64,000 nt of DNA from Brevundimonas lenta (GCF_014196335.1 NZ_JACIDM010000001.1:1116001-1180000), one strand, 5' to 3'. Shown: positions 35,063-46,004, counted from the stretch's first letter. Translations and numbers: made by a program. Notes: generated by a model from the sequence alone, not told the origin.

Positions 35063-35977
35063 ATGCGCCTGACGCCTGCCTGTACGGTTGTTGCCTGCCT
35101 CGCCCTCGCTGCCGCGGCTTGCTCCCCGGAAGCCGAATCGCCGCCGGCGCCGGTGACCCCGTCGCCCGCTACAGCCGCGCCGGTGACGCCGCCGGTCAGC
35201 TATGCTTGCGAAAGCGGGCAGTCGATCACGGTGGCCTATCCCGACACCTCGACGGCCCAGCTGACGTACAAGGGACAAGCCTTCACTCTGCGCACCGCCC
35301 AGACCGGCTCCGGCGCGCGCTACGTCGGCTCGGGCCTGGAATGGTGGACCGCCAACCGCGACGGAACCGAAAGCGCCACCCTCAGCCGCCTGGGGCCGAA
35401 TGAGGACGTCGGCTCCGCCGTACTTGAGCGCTGCAGCCGGCCATCGCCCGGCCCGGTTCCGACCGGCCCGGTCCCTGTGCCCCAGCCCGCGTCCGGCGGC
35501 GTGCTGCCCGCCTCCGCCCCCTGCCGCGGGCCCCAGCTGCGCCTCTCGGCTGAGGGCGGCGACGCCGGCGCCGGCAACCGCGTGTCGACCATCGGCGTCC
35601 AGAACATCGGCGCCCAGCCCTGCAGCCTGACCGGCTATCCCGGCGTGGTTCTGCAGGATCGGCAGGGTCGCAACCTGACCGCCATCCGCAGCGAACAGAG
35701 CCTCGGCAGCTACTTCCGCCAGAACCAGGCCCCGACGCCCGTGAACCTGGCGCCGCAGGCCAAGGCCTTCTTCGACATCGCCTGGAACGTCGTGCCGAAC
35801 GAAGGGCAGGGCGAGACGACCTGTCCCTCGGCGGTCCGTATCCGGGTCACGGCGCCGGGCGACACCTCGCCGGTCTCGCTGGACCAGACCTTCACGCCGT
35901 GTGGCGGCCGGGTGAACGTCAGCCCGTTCCGTCCGGTGGCCGAACCGACGCCTCCGCCCGCGTCTGCGGCAACCTGA
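35063..35977 (+). CDS. Lipoprotein with MliC-like and DUF4232 domains
   Basis: The 304-residue precursor has a lipoprotein signal with lipobox LAAAAC (Cys about residue 21). A Pro/Ala linker follows, then an MliC-type domain (about 50-120: YACESGQSITVAYPDTS, LTYKGQAFTLRTA, YVGSGLEWW), the fold of membrane-bound C-type lysozyme inhibitors. After a Pro-rich linker comes a DUF4232 domain (about 155-290: LSAEGGDAGAGNRVSTIGVQ and QPCSLTGYPGVVLQDRQG). MliC proteins block host lysozyme; DUF4232 is of unknown function and is more familiar in actinobacterial lipoproteins. The gene stands alone between ispH and kbl. Confidence 0.85.
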   Translation: MRLTPACTVVACLALAAAACSPEAESPPAPVTPSPATAAPVTPPVSYACESGQSITVAYPDTSTAQLTYKGQAFTLRTAQTGSGARYVGSGLEWWTANRDGTESATLSRLGPNEDVGSAVLERCSRPSPGPVPTGPVPVPQPASGGVLPASAPCRGPQLRLSAEGGDAGAGNRVSTIGVQNIGAQPCSLTGYPGVVLQDRQGRNLTAIRSEQSLGSYFRQNQAPTPVNLAPQAKAFFDIAWNVVPNEGQGETTCPSAVRIRVTAPGDTSPVSLDQTFTPCGGRVNVSPFRPVAEPTPPPASAAT

Positions 35978-36023
35978 AGCTCGGGGGTTCAAACCGGAGC
36001 GGAAACGGCGTAGCGGAGCGCGC

Positions 36024-37214
36024 ATGACAGCGACCTTCTATGACCGTGTCTCCGCGGAACTCGCCGACATCGACGCCCAGGGCCTGACCAAGCCGGAACG
36101 GGTCATCGCGTCCCGACAGGGGCCGGTGATCAAGGTCGGCGGGCGCGACGTGCTCAACTTCTGCGCCAACAACTACCTCGGCCTCGCCGGCGATGAGCGG
36201 GTGACCCAGGCGGGAATCAAGGCGCAGGAGAAGTGGGGCGCGGGCACGGCCTCCGTCCGCTTCATCTGCGGCACGCTGGAGATCCACAAGGAGCTGGAGC
36301 GGGCCATCGCCGACTACCTCGGTTTCGAGGACACCATCCTGTTCGCCGCCGCCTTCGACGCCAACGGCGGCATCTTCGAGCCGCTGTTCGGAGCCGAGGA
36401 CGCGATCATTTCCGACAGCCTGAACCACGCCTCGATCATCGACGGCGTCCGGCTGTGCAAGGCCAAGCGCTACCGCTTCGCCACCTCGGACATGGCCGAC
36501 CTGGAAGCCCAGCTGAAGCAGGCCCGGGCTGACGGCGCCAAGGAGATCATCATCGCCACCGACGGCGCCTTCTCGATGGACGGCTACATCGCGAAGCTGA
36601 AGGACATCCGGGCGCTGGCGGACAAGTACTCGGCCCTGATCATGGTCGACGACTGCCACGCCACCGGCTTCCTCGGCCCGCAGGGGCGCGGCTCCTACGC
36701 CTGGAACGGCGTTGAGGTCGACTTCGTCACCGGCACCTTCGGCAAGGCCCTGGGCGGCGCCATGGGCGGCTTCATCTGCGCGAAGGCGAACGTCGTGGCC
36801 CTTCTGAAGCAGCGCGCCCGGCCGTACCTCTTCTCCAACGCATTGAGCCCCGCCGTCTGCGGCTCGTCGCTGGAGGCCATCCGCATCGCCGCCGGCGAGG
36901 AGGGGGACGCGCTGCGCAAGCAGCTGTTCGCCAACGCCGCCCGCTATCGCGCCGCCATGACCGAGGCCGGCTTCACCTTGCAGCCGGGCGAGCACCCGAT
37001 CATTCCGGTGATGCTGGGTGACGCCAAGCTGGCACAGGACATGGCCGCCCGCCTGCTGGAGCTCGGCGTCTACGTCATCGGCTTCAGCTTCCCCGTGGTG
37101 CCCCGCGGGCAGGCGCGCATCCGCACCCAGATGTCGGCGGCGCATACCTTCGAACAGATTGATCAAGTGGTCGCGGCGTTCACGACGGCCGGCAAGGAAC
37201 TGGGAGTTATCTGA
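36024..37214 (+). CDS. kbl: 2-amino-3-ketobutyrate CoA ligase (glycine C-acetyltransferase)
   Basis: Kbl splits 2-amino-3-ketobutyrate with CoA into glycine and acetyl-CoA, the second step of threonine breakdown. The 396-residue PLP enzyme has NFCANNYLGLAGDERV, VRFICGTLEIHKELE, DSLNHASIIDGVRLCKAKRY, DDCHATGFLGPQGRG, and the PLP lysine in GTFGKALGGAMGGFI. All match Kbl within the alpha-oxoamine synthase family. The stop overlaps the tdh start by one base (TGATG), so the pair is translated together. It provides glycine that could trigger the gcv riboswitch. Confidence 0.97.
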   Translation: MTATFYDRVSAELADIDAQGLTKPERVIASRQGPVIKVGGRDVLNFCANNYLGLAGDERVTQAGIKAQEKWGAGTASVRFICGTLEIHKELERAIADYLGFEDTILFAAAFDANGGIFEPLFGAEDAIISDSLNHASIIDGVRLCKAKRYRFATSDMADLEAQLKQARADGAKEIIIATDGAFSMDGYIAKLKDIRALADKYSALIMVDDCHATGFLGPQGRGSYAWNGVEVDFVTGTFGKALGGAMGGFICAKANVVALLKQRARPYLFSNALSPAVCGSSLEAIRIAAGEEGDALRKQLFANAARYRAAMTEAGFTLQPGEHPIIPVMLGDAKLAQDMAARLLELGVYVIGFSFPVVPRGQARIRTQMSAAHTFEQIDQVVAAFTTAGKELGVI

Positions 37215-38266
37215 TGGCGGACATGATGAAGGCCCTGGCCAAGACCAAGCCCGGCGTGGGCCTCGAACTGATCGACGCTCCAATCCCGGTCGCCGGCGAC
37301 GAGGACGTGCTGATCAAGGTCAAGCGCACCGCCGTCTGCGGCACCGACATCCACATCTGGAACTGGGACGAGTGGTCCCAGAAGAACGTGCCCGTGCCGA
37401 TGATCACGGGCCACGAGTTCTCGGGCGAGATCGTCGCCATCGGCAAGGATGTCGACCGTCGCCTGAAGGTCGGCCAGCGCGTCTCGGCTGAAGGGCACGT
37501 CATCGACCTGAACTCGGAAGCCGCCCGCGCCGGCCACTTCCACCTCGACCCCGACACCCGCGGCATCGGCGTGAACCGTCAGGGCGCCTTCGCTGAATAC
37601 GTCGTGGCCCCGGCCTTCAACGTCATCGAGCTGCCCGACGACGTGCCCTACGAGATCGGCTCGATCCTCGACCCGTTCGGCAACGCCGTGCACACGGCGC
37701 AGCAGTTCGATCTGCTGGGCGAGGACGTGCTGGTCACCGGCGCCGGTCCGATCGGCATCATGGCCGCCGCCGTCGCGCGCCAGGCCGGCGCCCGCACCGT
37801 CGTGCTGACCGACATCAACGACTTCCGCCTCGAGCTGGCCCACAAGGTCGCGCCGGGCGTGCGCACGGTGAACACGCTGCGCGAGGATCTGCACGACGTC
37901 ATTCCCGAGTTGGGCATGAAGGTCGGCTTCGACGTGGCGCTGGAGATGTCGGGCTCGCCGATCGCCTTCAAACAGTGCGTCGACACTCTGATCATGGGCG
38001 GCGGTTTGGCCATGCTTGGCATTCCGTCCAGGCCGATGGAGACCGACTGGGGCTCGATCATCCTCAAGGCGCTGACGATCAAGGGCGTCTACGGCCGCGA
38101 GATGTTCACCACCTGGCGCAAGATGCTGGGTCTGCTGAAGGCTGGCCTCGATCTGCAGCCGCTGATCACCCACCAGATGAGCTACGAGCGCTATCAGGAG
38201 GGCTTCGAGGCGATGAAGTCCGGACAGTCGGGCAAGGTCGTGCTCAATTGGGACAAGGCGGCCTAG
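37214..38266 (+). CDS. tdh: L-threonine 3-dehydrogenase
   Basis: Tdh oxidises threonine to 2-amino-3-ketobutyrate with NAD+. The 350-residue zinc alcohol-dehydrogenase-type enzyme shows VCGTDIHIWNWDEW (catalytic zinc Cys), GHEFSGEIV, the NAD fold VTGAGPIGIMAAAVARQAGA, and EMSGSPIAFKQCV. The next stretch, TLIMGGGLAMLGIPSRPM, is also typical. It follows kbl with a one-base overlap, the standard arrangement for threonine catabolism to glycine and acetyl-CoA. The OGFr-domain gene follows after 15 bp and may be co-transcribed. Confidence 0.97.
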   Translation: MADMMKALAKTKPGVGLELIDAPIPVAGDEDVLIKVKRTAVCGTDIHIWNWDEWSQKNVPVPMITGHEFSGEIVAIGKDVDRRLKVGQRVSAEGHVIDLNSEAARAGHFHLDPDTRGIGVNRQGAFAEYVVAPAFNVIELPDDVPYEIGSILDPFGNAVHTAQQFDLLGEDVLVTGAGPIGIMAAAVARQAGARTVVLTDINDFRLELAHKVAPGVRTVNTLREDLHDVIPELGMKVGFDVALEMSGSPIAFKQCVDTLIMGGGLAMLGIPSRPMETDWGSIILKALTIKGVYGREMFTTWRKMLGLLKAGLDLQPLITHQMSYERYQEGFEAMKSGQSGKVVLNWDKAA

Positions 38267-38281
38267 GGGGCTTAAATCGGA

Positions 38282-38737
38282 ATGTCGGGGTCAGGCTCGA
38301 TCCTCGCCTTCCTGGAAGGCGAAGGGACGGACGCGCGCGGGCGCACCCTGTTCGACGTGCTGGGGTTCGACAATGTCGCCCTGGAGCAGACCCACGACTT
38401 CATTCAGTGGCTGTTCCCGCTGACCGAGCCGTCCGCCGCCGTGCCCGGTTCACCGGTGCTGTCGCAAGACGACGTCGAGGCCATCCGCGCCTCGACCATG
38501 GCCCAATGCGCCATGGCGGCCGCAACCGACCGGATGGCGCTGTTCTATGCGACCACCCACGACTGGCTGATGCCCAACGACCACAACCACCTGCGCATCA
38601 CGCGGATCATCCGCTCGCTGCGGCTGCTGCGTGGCGAGGCGGAGGCGGATGCGTTCCGGGACGCCATCCTGGCCCGGGTCGCCGCGACCCGGGCGCCCGT
38701 GAGCGCCCGCAGCCGCGGCTATTGGGAAACGGCCTGA
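38282..38737 (+). CDS. OGFr N-terminal domain protein
   Basis: The 151-residue protein is nearly all one opioid-growth-factor-receptor (OGFr) N-terminal domain, a family known from animals but widespread in bacteria with unknown function. The diagnostic core is LEQTHDFIQWLFPLTEPSA (about 38-56), followed by LSQDDVEAIRAS and YATTHDWLMPNDHNHLRITR. In bacteria it appears as a small stand-alone protein. It starts 15 bp after tdh and could share its transcript, but no link to threonine metabolism is known. The C-terminus is Arg/Ala-rich. Confidence 0.85.
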   Translation: MSGSGSILAFLEGEGTDARGRTLFDVLGFDNVALEQTHDFIQWLFPLTEPSAAVPGSPVLSQDDVEAIRASTMAQCAMAAATDRMALFYATTHDWLMPNDHNHLRITRIIRSLRLLRGEAEADAFRDAILARVAATRAPVSARSRGYWETA

Positions 38738-38738
38738 C

Positions 38739-39125
38739 CTAGGCCGTCGCTTCCTTCGCGGACGTCGCCTGGAAGACGATGACGACGAAGATCAGCATCG
38801 AGCCGACCAGCATGATTTCCGACACCGGAAGCAGCGGCATGAAGACCGGCTTGCCGAGCAGGATGAGCGTCAGCATCGGCATCGAGATCAGGAAGCCCGC
38901 CACCGACAGAACGAAATGCGCCATCGCCAGCCGGGTTTTGGCCACCGCCGGGTAGGCCCGGTAGAAGAAGCCGAACAGCATCATCGAGGCGAAGCCCAGC
39001 AGGTTGATGTGGGCGTGCACCGGCCTGAGCGTGAAGTCCTGGCTGGAGCCCATCCAGACGCCCAGCGTCATTCCGACGAGCGCGGCGAGCACGCCCAGCC
39101 GCATGAAATTATTCGCGATAGACAA
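38739..39125 (-). CDS. Small four-span membrane protein resembling haem-copper oxidase subunit I
   Basis: The 128-residue protein has four predicted membrane spans. RPVHAHINLLGFASMMLFGFFYRAYP resembles the haem-binding region of haem-copper oxidase or nitric oxide reductase subunit I, but the protein is far too short to be an oxidase. Similar short proteins are annotated as cytochrome-oxidase-like without proof. The start is a TTG at 39125 with a good GGAGGG ribosome binding site 8 nt upstream; the ATG at 39104 has no comparable site. It converges on the OGFr gene with a 1-bp gap and may bind haem or be a relic of an oxidase. Confidence 0.75.
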   Translation of the reverse strand: MSIANNFMRLGVLAALVGMTLGVWMGSSQDFTLRPVHAHINLLGFASMMLFGFFYRAYPAVAKTRLAMAHFVLSVAGFLISMPMLTLILLGKPVFMPLLPVSEIMLVGSMLIFVVIVFQATSAKEATA

Positions 39126-39192
39126 GATCAGTCCCTCCGACTGAGGACGGTCCTGTGATCGCCGTCCTCCCCGGAATCAAAATACAACAGCG

Positions 39193-40194
39193 TTAGGTCA
39201 AAGTCTTGATCAGCGCTTTCTCGAACCCCGCCGCGTCCGGCCCGGGCAGGGCTCCGGGCAGTTCGCCCGCCTCGAAAAGCTCGAACACCTTCGGATGGAC
39301 GTAGGACGAGCGGCAGACGGTCGGGGTGTTCCCAAGCAATCCGGCGACGGCCTTCACGCAGACGGTGATCTTGCGCTTCGCATCGGTCGGTGAGGTTGGA
39401 GGCTCCGTCTCGCGCAGCGCCCGCGCCACGGAAACCGTGCCCGCCCAGGTGCGGAAATCCTTGGCCGAGAACCCATCGCCCATCGCGTCGCGAATGTAGG
39501 CGTTCACGTCGTCGGAGGTGATCACGCACAGGTCGCCGTCGGCGCTCCGGTATTTGAACAGCTGCTGTCCAGGCAGCTCTCGCAGGGATCGGACAACCGT
39601 CGCCAATCGTCGGTCGCGCACCCTGACCTCATGCTCGACCCCGCTCTTGCCCTTGAAGGCGAAGGTCAGGGCGGTTCCGTCGACATCGAGGTGACGCTTG
39701 TTCAGCGTCGTCAGGCCGTAGGAGCGGTTCTGCCGCGCGTACTGAGCGTTGCCGACCCGGATCAGGGTGATCTCCAGCAAGCGCACGGCGGTCGCCAACA
39801 CCTTGTCGCGCGTGACCCCGCGGGTCTCCAGATCGCCGTCGATCCGCTTCCTCAGTCGGGGCAGCTTGCTGGCGAAATCCGGCAGGCGGTCGAATTTGGA
39901 CTCCGACGCATGGCGGCTCCAATCGTCGTGATAGCGGTACTGCTTGCGCCCCTTCACGTCGCGCCCGATCGCCTGGATGTGGCCGCTGGCGCGGGGGCAG
40001 ATCCAGACGTCCGACCAGGCGGGCGGGATAGCCAGCGCCCGGATGCGGTCCAGCGTCTTTGGATCTCGAATGACCTCGCCCGCCCGGTCGAGGTAGGTGA
40101 AGCCCTTGCCCGATCGCCGTCGCGACAGGCCCGCGGCCTCGTCAGTGCACCAGGTCAGGCCTTCAGGAATTTCGGCGTCCGGGGCGAGGGTCAC
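39193..40194 (-). CDS. DNA topoisomerase IB
   Basis: Type IB topoisomerases relax supercoils through a 3'-phosphotyrosine. The 333-residue poxvirus-like enzyme shows AIPPAWSDVWICPRASGHIQ, GRKQYRYHDDW, LLEITLIRVGNAQYA, then YGLTTLNKRHLDVDG, KDFRTWAGTVSVARAL, and the catalytic Tyr in RSSYVHPKV. Essential Arg and Lys residues of the pentad appear present. Its start overlaps the stop of the small upstream gene by 4 bp. Transcription probably starts at a perfect EcfG-type promoter upstream of that gene, suggesting induction under general stress, where DNA topology control matters. DNA ligase D or Ku genes are not in the window. Confidence 0.92.
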   Translation of the reverse strand: MTLAPDAEIPEGLTWCTDEAAGLSRRRSGKGFTYLDRAGEVIRDPKTLDRIRALAIPPAWSDVWICPRASGHIQAIGRDVKGRKQYRYHDDWSRHASESKFDRLPDFASKLPRLRKRIDGDLETRGVTRDKVLATAVRLLEITLIRVGNAQYARQNRSYGLTTLNKRHLDVDGTALTFAFKGKSGVEHEVRVRDRRLATVVRSLRELPGQQLFKYRSADGDLCVITSDDVNAYIRDAMGDGFSAKDFRTWAGTVSVARALRETEPPTSPTDAKRKITVCVKAVAGLLGNTPTVCRSSYVHPKVFELFEAGELPGALPGPDAAGFEKALIKTLT

Positions 40195-40535
40195 CCCTGC
40201 ACCTCGCGCAGGACGGCCCTCAGATCGTTGATCCAGTCGCGCCCTGCATCCCCGCCCCAGAGCTGCCAGGCGATGTAGCCCGCCGAAGGCTTCGCGGGAT
40301 CCGACCAGTGCCTGCCCAGCTTGTCGACAGCGTGGCGCGCGAAATAGCTGTACATCGACTTGATGTCGCGATCGCTGACGGTCTCGCGGTTCATCAGTTG
40401 CTCGGCCCGGCGCACGCCGACGTCGGTGCCGCCGCGGCCGTGCTCCTCGCGTAGTTCCAGGCCCCGGCGCGCGGCCTCAGCCACGGTCTTCGGCGGCGTG
40501 CGCCGGTCGTCCGAAAGGGCAGGGTGGTCGATCAT
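40191..40535 (-). CDS. Small uncharacterised protein paired with topoisomerase IB
   Basis: The 114-residue soluble protein has a recognisable but functionally unassigned core: DIKSMYSYFARHAVDKLGRHW, PSAGYIAWQLWGGDAGRDW (about 60-100). The same core, KSMxSYFARH with PSAGxIAWxLWGGD, occurs in phage and prophage proteins and in small chromosomal genes, so the protein may be of phage origin. It overlaps the topoisomerase start by 4 bp, so the two are translated together. The start at 40535 (ATG) lies 26 bp after a perfect EcfG promoter core. No catalytic residues are obvious. Confidence 0.7.
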   Translation of the reverse strand: MIDHPALSDDRRTPPKTVAEAARRGLELREEHGRGGTDVGVRRAEQLMNRETVSDRDIKSMYSYFARHAVDKLGRHWSDPAKPSAGYIAWQLWGGDAGRDWINDLRAVLREVQG

Positions 40536-40560
40536 TTACGGGCTCCGGCAGGGATTGCGC

Positions 40561-40585
40561 AACGACGCCGCGGGCTTGGGGTTCC
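40561..40585 (-). promoter_or_regulatory. EcfG-type general stress promoter for the topoisomerase IB pair
   Basis: On the minus strand GGAAC (40585-40581) and CGTT (40564-40561) are exactly 16 bp apart, a perfect match to the EcfG/SigT promoter. The small upstream gene starts at 40535, about 25 bp after the -10 element, so the transcript would have a short leader. The promoter lies in the gap shared with the divergent rlmJ gene. Confidence 0.7.
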
Positions 40586-40629
40586 GGACGGCCCTTGACC
40601 CGGCGGCCGGGGCGGAGGAACGAGCAGCG

Positions 40630-41448
40630 ATGAACTATCGCCACAGCTTCCATGCCGGGAATTTCGCTGACCTGGTCAAGCACGCTCTTGTCCTGTGGCT
40701 GCTGGAGCGCCGACAGGCGTCCGGCCCGGTCACCGTGATCGACACCCACGCCGGCGCTGGAGTCTACGACCTTAGCGGCGACGCGGTTCGCTCGAAGGAG
40801 GCGGAGGCCGGCATCGCCCGACTGGTCGTCGCCGAAGGGCGGCCGCCGCTGATCGAGGCCCTGGCGAAGGAAGTGGCGGCGCTCAACCCGCACGGCGGAG
40901 CCCGTCTGTATCCGGGCTCGCCCCTGTTGATCGCCGAACGCCTTGGGCGCGAGGATCGCTACATCGGCTTCGAACTGAATCCGCCGGTTCTGACCCTCCT
41001 GACCGAAGCGCTGGAGCCGTTCCCGCAAGCGACCGCGCGGGGCGGAGACGGATACGATCAGGCGCGCGCCGAGGCGGCCCGGACCAAGGGCGCCTTCGTC
41101 CTGATCGATCCGCCGTTCGAACAGCCCGACGACTACATCCGCGCCGCTGACACGGCCGCGGCCATCGTGCGCGCCGATCCCCGGTCCATGGTGGCCATCT
41201 GGACGCCGTTGAAGGATCTGGAGACGTTCGACGGATTCCTGCGTCGTCTGGATCAGGCCGGCGCCAAGCGGGCGCTCATCGCCGAGGCGCGCCTGCGCCC
41301 GCTGGCAAATCCGATGAAGATGAACGGCTGCGCCCTGGTCGTGCTCAACCCGCCTGCGGGGGCGGAGGAGGCCGCGCGTGAGGTATGCGGCTGGGTCACG
41401 GACACGCTGGGCGAAGCCGGTGCGCGCGCCGAGGTCTGGACCAGCTAG
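40630..41448 (+). CDS. rlmJ: 23S rRNA (adenine(2030)-N6)-methyltransferase RlmJ
   Basis: RlmJ methylates A2030 of 23S rRNA. The 272-residue protein starts MNYRHSFHAGNFADLVKHALV, the invariant RlmJ N-terminus. It has DTHAGAGVYDL (SAM pocket), LIDPPFEQPDDYIRA (the catalytic D-P-P-F motif) and PMKMNGCALVVLNPP. I chose ATG 40630 for this N-terminus. The much longer in-frame ORF from 40360 overlaps the topoisomerase-partner gene and is rejected. It is divergent from that stress-controlled pair and overlaps the convergent ABM gene by 4 bp. Confidence 0.96.
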   Translation: MNYRHSFHAGNFADLVKHALVLWLLERRQASGPVTVIDTHAGAGVYDLSGDAVRSKEAEAGIARLVVAEGRPPLIEALAKEVAALNPHGGARLYPGSPLLIAERLGREDRYIGFELNPPVLTLLTEALEPFPQATARGGDGYDQARAEAARTKGAFVLIDPPFEQPDDYIRAADTAAAIVRADPRSMVAIWTPLKDLETFDGFLRRLDQAGAKRALIAEARLRPLANPMKMNGCALVVLNPPAGAEEAAREVCGWVTDTLGEAGARAEVWTS

Positions 41449-41747
41449 TCGATCACTTCGCCGGGTTCGTACAAGTGCGGCTCGAAGGTCGCGATGGCGA
41501 GGATCGGCTCCATCGCCCCGGCGACCAGGGGATGGCGCGCCATCGCCTTCCAGTCCTCGCGGGATCGCCAGACGGCGTGCACCGCCGCCACCCGCCCGTT
41601 GAGGCCGCGATGGATGGCCGCGGAGACGAAACCGTCGAGATCGCGCTGGGCCCGCACCATGATGGCGAGGTGCTCCATGAGCGCGTCCTGCCGGTCCGCT
41701 TCGCAGCGATAGACGTTGATCAGGACTACGGGGTCGACGTCGGTCAT
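41445..41747 (-). CDS. Antibiotic biosynthesis monooxygenase (ABM) domain protein
   Basis: The 100-residue protein is a single ABM-fold domain: VVLINVYRCEADRQDALMEHL, QRDLDGFVSAAIHRGLNGR, and VWRSREDWKAMARHPLV. ABM proteins are small dimers acting as monooxygenases or as haem-degrading or quinone-related enzymes; the substrate is unknown. Its 3' end overlaps rlmJ by 4 bp in convergent orientation, and the divergent amidotransferase starts 74 bp upstream. No ribosome binding site stands out beyond a weak GACC stretch before the start. Confidence 0.88.
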   Translation of the reverse strand: MTDVDPVVLINVYRCEADRQDALMEHLAIMVRAQRDLDGFVSAAIHRGLNGRVAAVHAVWRSREDWKAMARHPLVAGAMEPILAIATFEPHLYEPGEVID

Positions 41748-41820
41748 GGGCGGCCTCTAGCCGAACCCGCCTTGCGTGTCTTGCTCGACCGGCCATATCC
41801 CGTTGCCTGAGGAGACCCGG

Positions 41821-42507
41821 ATGACCCGTATCGCGATCCTGAAGACCGGCGCGCCGCCCGCGCCGCTGATCGAAGTTCACGGCGACTATCCGGCCATGTT
41901 CCGCGCGATGCTGGGCGACCCCTTCGCGACGACCGCCTTCGACATCCAGCACGGCGAATGGCCCGATCCGGTTGCGTTCGACGGGGCCATCATCACCGGG
42001 TCGTCAGCAGGCGTGTACGAAGGCGACGCCTGGATCGGCGCCTTGTTCGACTGGATCCGGATGGCCCGCGGCGAGCTGAAGATGGTCGGGGTTTGCTTCG
42101 GCCACCAGGCGATGGCCCAGGCCCTGGGCGGGCGGGTCGAGAAGTCCGATCGCGGCTGGGGCGTTGGACTGCATCGCTATGACGTCGTCTCGCAGGAACC
42201 CTGGATGCGTCCTGAGGCGGCGACCATCGCCATTCCTGTGTCCCATCAGGACCAGGTGGTTGAGAAGCCGGCGGACGCCCGCGTGACCCTGACCAGCGAG
42301 TTCGCGCCGCTGGCGGGACTGGCGTGGGGCGACGATGCGATCAGCATCCAGGGGCATCCGGAGTTCACGCCCGCCTACACCAGCGATCTGACCGGCGGGC
42401 GGCGCGGTCGGATCGACGAAACCCTGGTCGATCGCGCGTTGGAAAGCCTGCGCGAGCCGAACGATCGCGCACTGGTCGGCGGCTGGATCCGCAACTTCCT
42501 CACCTGA
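41821..42507 (+). CDS. Type 1 glutamine amidotransferase (GMP synthase-like)
   Basis: Class I glutamine amidotransferases release ammonia from glutamine using a Cys-His-Glu triad. The 228-residue protein has FDGAIITGSSAGVYEGDAW, the nucleophile C92 in GVCFGHQAMAQAL, and ISIQGHPEFTPAY carrying the His and Glu of the triad. It is a stand-alone domain related to YfeJ/GuaA-like enzymes, whose acceptor is unknown. I chose ATG 41821; the longer in-frame start at 41776 lacks support. It is divergent from the ABM gene and co-directional with the hybrid kinase. Confidence 0.93.
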   Translation: MTRIAILKTGAPPAPLIEVHGDYPAMFRAMLGDPFATTAFDIQHGEWPDPVAFDGAIITGSSAGVYEGDAWIGALFDWIRMARGELKMVGVCFGHQAMAQALGGRVEKSDRGWGVGLHRYDVVSQEPWMRPEAATIAIPVSHQDQVVEKPADARVTLTSEFAPLAGLAWGDDAISIQGHPEFTPAYTSDLTGGRRGRIDETLVDRALESLREPNDRALVGGWIRNFLT

Positions 42508-42578
42508 GCCCGGCGGACGCTGCGTAAGCCTTATTCAACGAATGTCGTGTGATGTGAGTGGGTTCCGCTGGAAGACCC

Positions 42579-45068
<2,490 letters not shown>

Positions 45069-45071
45069 GCC

Positions 45072-45944
45072 TCAGGGCCACTTCACCATGGGCGGCATCG
45101 AGCTGAGGATCGAGTCGACGTTGCCGCCGGTCTTCAGGCCGAAGGTGGTGCCGCGGTCGTAGAGCAGGTTGAACTCGACGTAGCGGCCGCGGCGGACGAG
45201 TTGCTCCTCGCGCTCTTCCGGCGTCCAGGGCTCGACCATGCGGCCGGCGACGATGCGGGAATAGACGTCGAGGAAGGTCGTGCCGACGTCGCGGGTGAAG
45301 GCGAAGTCGACGTCCGGATCGCCGCTGTTGTGGTGGTCGTAGAAGATGCCGCCGGTGCCGCGCGGTTCGTTGCGGTGGGCCAGCCAGAAATACTCGTCGC
45401 ACCAGGCCTTGAAGCGGGCGTGCCAGTCCGGGTGATGGGCGTCGCAGGCGGTCTTCAGGGCGGCGTGGAAGGCGACCGTGTCGGGCGCGTCGTCGCGGCG
45501 ATCGACGTCGAGCACCGGGGTCAGGTCGGCGCCGCCGCCGAACCAGCTCTTTGTGGTGGCGATGAAGCGGGTGTTCATGTGCACCGCCGGGATGCGCGGG
45601 CTGACCGGGTGGGCGATCAGGCTGATGCCGGTGGCGTAGAAGCGGGGGTCCTGGTCCGCGCCGGGGACCGAACGGGCGTAGTCTTCCGGGAAGGTTCCGT
45701 GGACGGTGGAGACGTGGACGCCGACCTTCTCGAACAGGCGGCCGTGCATCATGCCCATGACCCCGCCGCCGCCTTCCTTGCGCTCCCAGGGGGTGCGGAC
45801 GAAACGGCCGGGTTCGCCCGGGAAGAGGTCGGACGGAGCCTGATCCTCCAGCGCCTCGAAGGCGGCGTGGATGCGGTCGCGCAGGCTTTCAAACCAGGCG
45901 CGGGCTTCGGCTTTCCGGGAGGCGAGGGGATCGGCGTCGGACAT
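45072..45944 (-). CDS. hemF: Oxygen-dependent coproporphyrinogen III oxidase
   Basis: HemF converts coproporphyrinogen III to protoporphyrinogen IX in haem synthesis using oxygen. The 290-residue protein has [49 protein letters not shown] and [20 protein letters not shown]. The C-terminal stretch is [20 protein letters not shown]. All fit HemF. I chose [11 protein letters not shown] at 45944 rather than the longer start at 45980, which extends into poorly conserved sequence. It converges on the hybrid kinase gene with a 3-bp gap. Confidence 0.96.
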   Translation of the reverse strand: MSDADPLASRKAEARAWFESLRDRIHAAFEALEDQAPSDLFPGEPGRFVRTPWERKEGGGGVMGMMHGRLFEKVGVHVSTVHGTFPEDYARSVPGADQDPRFYATGISLIAHPVSPRIPAVHMNTRFIATTKSWFGGGADLTPVLDVDRRDDAPDTVAFHAALKTACDAHHPDWHARFKAWCDEYFWLAHRNEPRGTGGIFYDHHNSGDPDVDFAFTRDVGTTFLDVYSRIVAGRMVEPWTPEEREEQLVRRGRYVEFNLLYDRGTTFGLKTGGNVDSILSSMPPMVKWP

Positions 45945-46004
45945 GGTCGCGCTTGAACCATGTCCGGCCGCCCGCGTCATCTCCCTGCGACGCCGGGCCG
46001 CCCC

